A DNA stretch of 14,580 nt from Thioglobus_B sp964566765 (GTDB lineage Bacteria; Pseudomonadota; Gammaproteobacteria; PS1; Pseudothioglobaceae). A program made the translations under genes and the position numbers. Below are positions 9,029-14,580 of this stretch, piece after piece (position 1 is the first letter of the stretch; each line of letters starts with the position of its first letter). The notes under the pieces were generated by a model that did not search any database, was not told the DNA's origin, and worked only from the letters and a program-made list of their open reading frames with translations. The stretch lies in the NCBI GenBank assembly GCA_964566765.1, contig CAZMJI010000027.1, positions 1 through 14,580 on the forward strand, read 5' to 3'.

Positions 9029-9040
9029 TTTGTTAACAAT
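9029..9040. promoter_or_regulatory. Operator-like palindrome O1, downstream site
   Basis: The 12-mer TTTGTTAACAAT contains the perfect 10 bp palindrome TTGTTAACAA. It sits 5 bp before the regulator ATG, in the expected 5' leader (about +23 to +34 from the predicted start). It matches O2 at 12 of 13 positions over 9030-9042 versus 9092-9104. The TTGT-N2-ACAA form is of the kind bound by FCD-type GntR dimers. Binding by the adjacent regulator is inference. Confidence 0.6.
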
Positions 9041-9069
9041 ATTGATAAAAAATAGCAAAATATGTCTCA

Positions 9070-9098
9070 ATAATAGCTATCAATTATAAGATTGTCAA
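9070..9098 (-). promoter_or_regulatory. Sigma70 promoter of the gntR-prp operon
   Basis: On the minus strand the -35 box is a consensus TTGACA (9093-9098), followed by a 17 bp spacer and the -10 box TATTAT (9070-9075, five of six consensus bases). Transcription would start near 9063, giving a leader of about 40 nt before the regulator ATG. A stray TATAAT at 9083-9088 lies in the spacer but has no matching -35 box. Confidence 0.75.
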
Positions 9099-9102
9099 CA
9101 AT
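9091..9102. promoter_or_regulatory. Operator-like inverted repeat O2, over the -35 box
   Basis: ATTGTCAACAAT has inverted arms ATTGT and ACAAT around two bases. It overlaps the -35 hexamer of the predicted prp promoter completely, so occupancy would block RNA polymerase. Its centre is 62 bp from that of O1, close to six helical turns, which would place both sites on the same DNA face. Binding is inferred from the repeat and position. Confidence 0.6.
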
Positions 9103-9154
9103 ATAGGGATAAACTCCACCATGTGAAATTTAAGAAAATCCTAGGAGAAGGTTG

Positions 9155-10237
9155 TTAAAAGAAATGTTGTAGGCCGATCGATAGTTGGTCGTTTGCATCT
9201 TGCAGCAGCAGTGCACTGTCACTTGAGCCAATATCAAATGCTTTGAACTCCAAGGTAAGCTTATTGTCGTTATCCAGACGTCGACTGCCTCTTACACTGA
9301 GGGTATTAGAGTGATGGTCATGATCCCTCACCCAACTAATCAGCGCCTCACTACCCTGCTCATCGTTGAGTTCAACGCGTAATCCAAACATGCTGTCGTT
9401 TTGAAAGACATTGGCACTTTGGTTGCTGCGCATGTATTCTAACAGTAGATTCACACTCCACAGATCACCCATAAAGTGTTCCATGCCGATCACACTTTGG
9501 TAGTTGTTGTCGGTATCGCGCAGATACTCTGCCTTGTACAAGGTCTCATCCGTGGTCAGTTGGCCATCAAATAACCACTGCTCAACTTTGTCATAATGAG
9601 CGGTGTAGTTTGAACCTGAGGCCACCAGTCTTGGCGCGTTGTTAATACCACTGAAATAACTCAGTGCCAGATCAAACTCACCTAAGGTTTGTTGTAGGCG
9701 CAGTGCCAGCGAATCTTGAGATCGATCCTCGTAAGCATTGGCAGTCACACTCAAGCCTTCTCGACCACTGGAGAATTCTCGCGCTCGATGATCCGGCAGG
9801 TAGAATGCATCCAGCACACCATCTTCTAAGAAATAACTATAACGCAGCATGGGGCGACCCAGTTTGGCTTTGTTTTCAATACTGAGATTGTTTTTTTGAT
9901 TGATCACATCCACCACATTCACGGTTTCTGCCTTGCCCCAAAACACCGTATCAACACCTGCTTTAAGCTCCCATTGATCGCGCATTCTAGACCAATAGAG
10001 TTCGCTAAAATCCACAAACTCTCGGTCATCACTGCGACTAGAGGCTTGAGCCTTTAAGGTGAGCTGCAGCAGATCATCATTGGCCAGGTAATGATGGGTT
10101 TTGGCCTCGTAAGCCAGAGTGGCATCGTTTAGATAAGGCTGATCATTGTCAACAAACACCCGGTTTTGCAGCTCAATTTTCTGCTCAAGATTGGCAAACG
10201 CCAATCCGGGGAGTAGCAGTGCTAGATATCGAATCAT
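9155..10237 (-). CDS. Outer-membrane beta-barrel protein of the MMPL/LolA-like operon
   Basis: Protein of 360 residues with a short signal peptide (MIRYLALLLPGLAFA, cleavage about 15/16). The mature part alternates polar and hydrophobic residues as in beta-strands and ends in Phe (QHFF), the usual C-terminal signal for barrel insertion by the BAM complex. The stretch WGKAETVNVVDVINQKN (100-116) resembles conserved motifs of the DUF1302-like barrels often encoded beside MMPL transporters and LolA-like proteins; I give that as resemblance, not a firm family call. Its ATG overlaps the stop of the LolA-like gene (ATGA) and has no clear Shine-Dalgarno, so translation is probably coupled. Likely role: the outer-membrane end of the export path. 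It could instead be a porin or a receptor. Confidence is high for an outer-membrane barrel, low for function. Confidence 0.8.
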   Translation of the reverse strand: MIRYLALLLPGLAFANLEQKIELQNRVFVDNDQPYLNDATLAYEAKTHHYLANDDLLQLTLKAQASSRSDDREFVDFSELYWSRMRDQWELKAGVDTVFWGKAETVNVVDVINQKNNLSIENKAKLGRPMLRYSYFLEDGVLDAFYLPDHRAREFSSGREGLSVTANAYEDRSQDSLALRLQQTLGEFDLALSYFSGINNAPRLVASGSNYTAHYDKVEQWLFDGQLTTDETLYKAEYLRDTDNNYQSVIGMEHFMGDLWSVNLLLEYMRSNQSANVFQNDSMFGLRVELNDEQGSEALISWVRDHDHHSNTLSVRGSRRLDNDNKLTLEFKAFDIGSSDSALLLQDANDQLSIGLQHFF

Positions 10238-10998
10238 CGCTGATTTTTGAGCTTGCTGGATTTAAAGTCGCTGTCTTTTAAGCCAGTTTGGAAACGATAG
10301 TTGTCCCAAATTAGCTGAGTTTTCTTGCCATTTTGATGATTAACCATGTGCATTTGTTCAGCACGCCAGTATTGACCCAAATGCTGCTGATAGTTCTTAA
10401 AAGTTAGGGTTTTGAGTAGTGCTTTTTTACGATCGTAGTATTCGATTCTCAAGGGGATATAACGCTCGGCATCAATCCAAACCAATTGCTTGGTATAGCC
10501 TGTGTACTTATATTGCGGAATGCGTTCATTCTTGTAAGCTGGCACACCATCCACAGCCTCATCACCTAAATAGGTATGCTGATATTTCTCCACCTCTTGA
10601 GAGCCCAGATCCTCATAAGCGAACTCACTGCCCATAAAAGGGCCTGATTTGTTGCGTGATGAGATACGCTTAACACGTTTTAATGCGGGTAGATACAACC
10701 ACTGATCATCCGCTTCTAACTTATGCGAGAACGTTAACATCGCCGTACCCTTCACATCTCTTGGTGAATCAAAGATCGACATTGACTTATCGCCATCGCC
10801 ATCCACTTCTAGCATTTTCATGCGCATCTCTCGAGAGGTGGTGCGACCTTTGCGATCCGTTAGCACCATTTTCATGTCAGCCATGGCGTTTTGCCAGCCA
10901 GTGTCTCGGCGCTCCGCCTCTTGAGCAATCTCCAGTCCCCTGTCATCGGCAAAAACTTGACTTGATAGCAATAAAGCCAGGGTTAATAAAATCTTCAT
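10234..10998 (-). CDS. Periplasmic LolA-like (outer membrane lipoprotein-sorting protein family) protein
   Basis: Protein of 254 residues with a clear signal peptide (1-17, MKILLTLALLLSSQVFA then DD) and no lipobox Cys, so it should be soluble in the periplasm. The mature part fits the LolA-like family usually annotated 'outer membrane lipoprotein-sorting protein', with the hallmark block from QWLYLPALKRVKRIS (99-113) through SGPFMGSEFAYEDL (118-131). Such proteins have an open beta-barrel with a hydrophobic pocket suited to a lipid or acyl group. It is not the housekeeping LolA, which is shorter and lies elsewhere in most genomes. Its start overlaps the transporter stop by four bases (ATGA), with AAGGAG five bases upstream (11004-11009), and its stop overlaps the barrel start the same way. 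Inferred role: carrier between the MMPL pump and the barrel. Confidence 0.87.
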   Translation of the reverse strand: MKILLTLALLLSSQVFADDRGLEIAQEAERRDTGWQNAMADMKMVLTDRKGRTTSREMRMKMLEVDGDGDKSMSIFDSPRDVKGTAMLTFSHKLEADDQWLYLPALKRVKRISSRNKSGPFMGSEFAYEDLGSQEVEKYQHTYLGDEAVDGVPAYKNERIPQYKYTGYTKQLVWIDAERYIPLRIEYYDRKKALLKTLTFKNYQQHLGQYWRAEQMHMVNHQNGKKTQLIWDNYRFQTGLKDSDFKSSKLKNQR

Positions 10999-13271
10999 TT
11001 TTTCTCCTTATTGAGCACCAGCAGTAGTGCCGGCAATAATAACAAATCCATCAGTAGTGCCACCAGAATCACAATACTGGTTAGCTGACCCATGCCTGAG
11101 TTAATCTGGAAAACCGAATTGGCCAACACCAAAAAACCAAGGCTTAGCGCTATTGAGGTAATGACCAAAGCACTACCGACGTGACTAAAAGCATAGCGAA
11201 TACTGTCTTCCACACTCTGGCCTAGCTGCTTAGAAGCCTCCTGGAATTTGGACAAAAAGTGCACGGTGTCATCCACAATAATACCCAGCGTAATGGATGC
11301 CACCACTGATAAGGCCATGGTCACTTGACCATCAATCAATGCCCAAATGCCAAAGGCTAGCGCTGCTGGCATCAAATTAGGCAACAGGCTAATCAAGCCT
11401 AGGCGCGCAGAGCGTAAGAAAAATACCAACATTAGCGAGATCGCCACCAAAGTAATACTGGTACCTAGAAACATGGCTTCTACATTACGCTTACCAATAT
11501 AGGCAAACATAATTGAAGGACTGGCACCTTGGGCTAAGATACTAGGTGTGTTATCCAGCATCCATTGGTGCGCTCTTTGCTCTAGCGCAATATACTCGTT
11601 TGAACTTAAGTTCTTGGTGTTAACCGATACTTTAATGGCCGACTTATCAATATTGATTTGGTTATTTAGATCCAAACCATATGGCAGACTCATTTCATAC
11701 AACAGCAAATACTGTGCCGCCAAATCTTGTGCCTCAGGTAGGCGATAGAACGCCTGGTCGTCGCCATGCATGTTTTTATTTAGGCGCTTAAACACATCAC
11801 CCAAACTATTCACATTATTGACTTCAGGTTGAGTGCGCATCCAGTTAGCAAACCGCTCCACATCTCGTAAGAAGACAGGGTTGGCAATACCACTAGACTC
11901 ACCTGAGTTAAACGAGTATTCAATCGAACCAATACCGGTTAGATTGTCGTTGATTTGATCGGCGTCACGGCGAAACTCCACACGCTGGTCAAAATACTCC
12001 ACAAAGTTATCGTTGATTTCATTCTGGCCAATCAAGCTTAACAACACCAAAGCCAGCAAACCACCGAAGCCTAAAATACGATTTTTCTGCTTAATCACAA
12101 ACTCGGCCAAGCCTGACATATTCCATTGCGAATTGCTCGCTTGAACCTTAACTTTGATGGGCATCACCATGGCCCAAGCTGGTAAGAATACCAAGGTCAT
12201 CAGTAGCGACAGCAAGGTGCTAATGGCGGCCACATTGCCCATGTCATGAAACGGCGGGATTTCAGAAAAGTTCAGACCCAAGAAACCAATGGCGGTGGTG
12301 ATTGAGGCAATACTAATAGCACGCTTATTGTGTTCAAACGCATTTGTCATGGCCATTACTTTGTCTTCACCTTGACGCAGATGACGCATAAAACTACTCA
12401 TTAGGTGCACCGAACCTGCCACTGCAATGGTGAGGATAATGGTGGGAATCGAGGTCATCGGTGGTGTCACTGGAAAGCCTAAATAACCCGCACTGCCCAT
12501 GCCACCTAAGATGGTTAACATAAAGGCAATAAAGGCGCCAGCCACCAATTTGACACTGCGTAGTGTCACCAATAGTAGTGCAAACACTGCCGCAAAGGCC
12601 ATGGGCACTAAGCTAGCCATATCACTCTCGCCCGCCTCAGGGAAGGCATTATTAAGCATAATCAAACCCGATAAATACACATTAAATTGTGGATAGTCTT
12701 GTCGAATTTGCTCGCGCAACTCGCGCACAAAGGTCACCGCTTCAGCCTGCCCCTGCGTGGCAGCTGTTGAATCCTTAGGCAGCTCAATGGTGATGTTGAT
12801 ACCAGTAATATCACCCTTGTCAGTAATCAGTCGATTCTGCAACAGGATCTCACCATGGGCCGCTTGACGAATGCGCTCAATCTCAAGCGGCTGTTGCTCT
12901 CGATCAATCAGGTCAATCACTTGTAGAGAATCACCATCAGCAAAGGTGTGCTGATAATTGGCCAAGGAGTCCACACGCGTCGAATACGGAGTCTGCCAAG
13001 CGGTGTCAGTAATATTGGCAATCGCCATCAAGTTGTCTTGGGTAAAGATGCTGCCCTGCTTAACCTGCAGGCCAATCAGAATGTTATCACTGGTGGTGTA
13101 GGTGTCTTGCAGCTCATCAAAGGCCACCAATTGTGGATTATCCTCGCTAAAGAACATATGGTAGTCGTTCTCAAACGACAAAAAACGCATGCCACTGGCC
13201 AGTCCTACGAGTAACAATACTGGCAGTAGTAGCGCTAAGTACTTATGTCGAATAATCCGTTGAATCATCAT
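10995..13271 (-). CDS. RND-superfamily (MMPL-type) transporter
   Basis: Inner-membrane protein of 758 residues with the two-fold RND/MMPL layout. TM1 is at about 10-30, a periplasmic domain at 31-215, then a group of TM helices at about 220-370 with an amphipathic loop near 296-318. A new repeat starts with a TM at about 398-415, followed by a second periplasmic domain (416-595) and a last TM group at 597-752. The TM10-like helix carries the acidic pair in GIIVDDTVHFLSKF (D667, D668), expected to serve the proton-coupling step. The matching helix of the first half reads TIAVAGSVHLMSSF (281-294) and lacks acid residues. At 758 residues it matches MMPL exporters of lipids and hydrophobic compounds rather than 1000-residue AcrB pumps. 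Met1 at 13271 is followed by a second Met; either could be used. First gene of the operon; cargo unknown. Confidence 0.88.
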   Translation of the reverse strand: MMIQRIIRHKYLALLLPVLLLVGLASGMRFLSFENDYHMFFSEDNPQLVAFDELQDTYTTSDNILIGLQVKQGSIFTQDNLMAIANITDTAWQTPYSTRVDSLANYQHTFADGDSLQVIDLIDREQQPLEIERIRQAAHGEILLQNRLITDKGDITGINITIELPKDSTAATQGQAEAVTFVRELREQIRQDYPQFNVYLSGLIMLNNAFPEAGESDMASLVPMAFAAVFALLLVTLRSVKLVAGAFIAFMLTILGGMGSAGYLGFPVTPPMTSIPTIILTIAVAGSVHLMSSFMRHLRQGEDKVMAMTNAFEHNKRAISIASITTAIGFLGLNFSEIPPFHDMGNVAAISTLLSLLMTLVFLPAWAMVMPIKVKVQASNSQWNMSGLAEFVIKQKNRILGFGGLLALVLLSLIGQNEINDNFVEYFDQRVEFRRDADQINDNLTGIGSIEYSFNSGESSGIANPVFLRDVERFANWMRTQPEVNNVNSLGDVFKRLNKNMHGDDQAFYRLPEAQDLAAQYLLLYEMSLPYGLDLNNQINIDKSAIKVSVNTKNLSSNEYIALEQRAHQWMLDNTPSILAQGASPSIMFAYIGKRNVEAMFLGTSITLVAISLMLVFFLRSARLGLISLLPNLMPAALAFGIWALIDGQVTMALSVVASITLGIIVDDTVHFLSKFQEASKQLGQSVEDSIRYAFSHVGSALVITSIALSLGFLVLANSVFQINSGMGQLTSIVILVALLMDLLLLPALLLVLNKEKK

Positions 13272-13294
13272 AATTTACCGTCCAATTAATAACA

Positions 13295-13321
13295 AAACAT
13301 CACCACAAGGTGGCGATGTTT
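13295..13321 (-). terminator. Probable hairpin terminator after the cytochrome b561 gene
   Basis: Two 12-base arms (13295-13306 and 13310-13321) flank a 3-base loop. On the minus strand the one imperfect pair becomes G-U, and the stem runs into a T-rich stretch (TTTTGTTATT). On the plus strand the same pair is an A-C mismatch. It lies 62 bp after the cytochrome stop and 23 bp before the transporter ATG, so it should end the cytochrome transcript, or, if the transporter promoter lies upstream of it, sit in that leader. I could not find a convincing promoter for the transporter operon in 13272-13382. Confidence 0.6.
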
Positions 13322-13382
13322 GTTTGTGCATATACTAAATGAAAAAATACAAAGCTATGCTGCAAAATGTTACCAGTTAATA

Positions 13383-13937
13383 CTAGCGACTTTTGCCTAG
13401 CATTCTACCCAGCGTATTATCCTTATCAATCAGATGATGCTTAAAGGCGCCTGCAATATGTAGTAGCAAGGCTAGGATAACAACATTGCCAGCAAAACCA
13501 TGTGTAGAGTGCGCAAGATAGGCAATTGTGCCATTGACAGGAATCATCTCTCCTGGTTTGTTTGGATCTGGATTGGCTGCTATCAGATCAAGACCAAATA
13601 GCGGAATACCATAACCACCCATAGCCGACATCAATAGACCACTAATGGGCAGTAATACGGTTCCAATGATCAGCAAATAATGTACGGTTTTTGCCAATAC
13701 GTGCATAAAAACAGAAGGATTTCCTAAGGCTTCAGGCCAACCCTGACGCGCTCGCCAAAATACTCGATAAAGTGCAAAGAAAAAGATGGCCAAGCCCAAA
13801 GATTTATGCAAACCATAGAGCGCATAAGCCTCATTCTCAACCATGTATACGCCAGTCGATAGTAACAGTATCATTGCCAAGGCAATTAGCCAGTGTAAAG
13901 TGCGTGTTTTTGTGCTTAATTGATGTTGTGTTGTCAT
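13383..13937 (-). CDS. Cytochrome b561-family membrane protein
   Basis: Protein of 184 residues with four predicted TM helices at about 13-32, 42-62, 83-103 and 147-167, the layout of bacterial cytochrome b561 (CybB/YceJ type). Candidate b-heme ligands are H15 (TLHWL), H44 (GLHKSLG), H86 (KTVHYLL), H146 (STHGF) and H160 (LLHIAG), enough for two hemes across the membrane. The loop GLDLIAANPDPNKPGE (115-130) between TM3 and TM4 is common in this family. Family members pass electrons from quinol, and some act on superoxide or periplasmic partners; nothing here shows the partner. The ATG at 13935-13937 lacks a good Shine-Dalgarno. It diverges from a LysR regulator, which may control it. Confidence 0.88.
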   Translation of the reverse strand: MTTQHQLSTKTRTLHWLIALAMILLLSTGVYMVENEAYALYGLHKSLGLAIFFFALYRVFWRARQGWPEALGNPSVFMHVLAKTVHYLLIIGTVLLPISGLLMSAMGGYGIPLFGLDLIAANPDPNKPGEMIPVNGTIAYLAHSTHGFAGNVVILALLLHIAGAFKHHLIDKDNTLGRMLGKSR

Positions 13938-13972
13938 GATAAATACCGTGTTGTTTCAGAATCAAAAATATT

Positions 13973-14001
13973 TTACCAAGCGCATAAACTATGCTTATAA
14001 T
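13973..14001 (+). promoter_or_regulatory. Predicted sigma70 promoter of the lysR gene
   Basis: A perfect -10 box TATAAT (13996-14001) is preceded at 17 bp by TTACCA (13973-13978), a four-of-six match to the -35 consensus. Transcription would begin near 14008, about 23 nt before the GTG start. Confidence 0.55.
13984..13998. promoter_or_regulatory. Candidate LysR-type binding box (T-N11-A)
   Basis: The 15-mer ATAAACTATGCTTAT has inverted arms ATAA and TTAT and fits the T-N11-A dyad of LysR-type sites. It overlaps another inverted repeat, GCATA-AAC-TATGC (13982-13994). It covers the start of the predicted lysR -10 box and lies between the divergent genes, where such regulators normally repress themselves and activate the neighbour. 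Binding is inferred. Confidence 0.5.
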
Positions 14002-14030
14002 GAATTATTTGTATTTTAATTATGCACTAA

Positions 14031-14580
14031 GTGAATTTAAATAAGATTGACCTAAATCTATTGGTGGTGCTCAGCGCACTGCTTAAATATCGACACATCA
14101 CTCAGGCATCGAACGCCCTGCAAATGAGTCAGCCTGCAGTGAGTCGAGCACTATCTAGACTCAGAAAGACGCTGAATGATCCACTATTGGTACGAACCAA
14201 AAATCGAGGTTATGACCTAAGTAGTCGTGCTGAAGAGATACAGCCGCATTTAGAGCAGATACTTGGCAAGCTAGAGCATTTGGTGGCCTCACCAAATTTT
14301 GAACCAAAAAACTCTACAGAAACGCTAAAGATCTATGGTCTTGATATAGAACTATCCGCTTTCGGATCACCACTATTTGCGCTTATGTCTCAACAGGCAC
14401 CGAATATGTCACTAGATCTGCGTAGTGAGCCCATGGATCAATTCAAATTACTAGACTCAGGTGAAGTACACTTCGCCATCAGTGGCTTTTCTCCGGAAAA
14501 TAATCAAGATCATTATCATCGCTTAAAGATTAATGAAATTGATTTGGTGGTGATTATGCGCAAACAGCATCCGCTGGCCA
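14031..14580 (+). CDS. LysR-family transcriptional regulator, C-terminus cut off by window edge
   Basis: About 183 residues are visible from GTG at 14031 to the right edge; I translated it by hand. The start reads (M)NLNKIDLNLLVVLSALLKYR. The winged helix-turn-helix is at about 6-62, with the typical ITQASNALQMSQPAVSRALSRLR, PLLVR and YDLSSRA segments. The effector domain begins near residue 95 (TLKIYGLDIELSAFG) and includes the usual LLDSGEVHFAISGF block. The GTG is chosen because an in-frame TAA lies directly before it and it gives the normal LysR N-terminus. No Shine-Dalgarno is evident. It diverges from the cytochrome b561 gene with 93 bp between, so it may regulate that gene and itself. 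Ligand unknown. Confidence 0.9.
   Translation, partial: MNLNKIDLNLLVVLSALLKYRHITQASNALQMSQPAVSRALSRLRKTLNDPLLVRTKNRGYDLSSRAEEIQPHLEQILGKLEHLVASPNFEPKNSTETLKIYGLDIELSAFGSPLFALMSQQAPNMSLDLRSEPMDQFKLLDSGEVHFAISGFSPENNQDHYHRLKINEIDLVVIMRKQHPLA

Noticed and set aside
9073..9080. Palindrome ATAGCTAT as a third operator
   Set aside because: It does not match the TTGT-N2-ACAA pattern of the other two sites and is short enough to be chance in AT-rich DNA.
9083..9088. TATAAT on the minus strand as an alternative prp -10 box
   Set aside because: No acceptable -35 box lies 16-18 bp upstream; the TTGACA-N17-TATTAT pair fits far better.
9139..9146. Palindrome TCCTAGGA as terminator of the barrel operon
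   Set aside because: There is no loop, no GC-rich stem and no T tract after it.
13322..13382. Promoter for the MMPL operon
   Set aside because: TTGCAG- and TATATG-like hexamers occur on the minus strand, but no pair has both a good match and proper spacing.
13970..13975. TAAAAT as -10 box for the cytochrome b561 gene
   Set aside because: The position is plausible, but the sequence 16-18 bp upstream does not resemble a -35 box, so I left it out of the feature list.

Overview
This window looks like ordinary chromosome from a gammaproteobacterium of moderate GC, probably marine, although the sequence alone does not fix the genus. The evidence is the AcnD/PrpF form of the methylcitrate pathway under a GntR-type regulator, an RND/MMPL exporter with a LolA-like partner, and strong AAGGAG ribosome binding sites. 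I see no mobile element, phage gene, CRISPR array, rRNA or tRNA. All genes except the last are on the minus strand, so transcription runs from high to low coordinates.

Region 1 (1-9104) is a methylcitrate (propionate catabolism) operon. In transcription order it is: a promoter with two operator-like sites (9029-9104), a GntR/FCD regulator, prpB, prpC, acnD, prpF, prpE and an MBL-fold hydrolase cut by the left edge. PrpE activates propionate to propionyl-CoA. PrpC condenses propionyl-CoA with oxaloacetate to 2-methylcitrate. AcnD with PrpF replaces PrpD, dehydrating 2-methylcitrate and correcting the isomer, with AcnD also available for rehydration. PrpB cleaves 2-methylisocitrate to pyruvate and succinate. 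No prpD is present. The genes are 1 to 39 bp apart or overlap, and most have a good Shine-Dalgarno sequence.

Region 2 (9155-13271) is a compact three-gene operon with ATGA overlaps at both junctions. It encodes an inner-membrane RND/MMPL transporter, a secreted LolA-like protein and an outer-membrane beta-barrel protein. Together they look like an export path across the whole envelope for a lipid or other hydrophobic cargo, which I cannot identify. This is the least characterised part of the window.

Region 3 (13272-14580) holds a cytochrome b561-type membrane protein and, diverging from it, a LysR-family regulator cut by the right edge. The 93 bp between them contain a credible lysR promoter and a T-N11-A dyad typical of LysR binding. 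A hairpin between the cytochrome gene and the transporter operon probably ends the cytochrome transcript.
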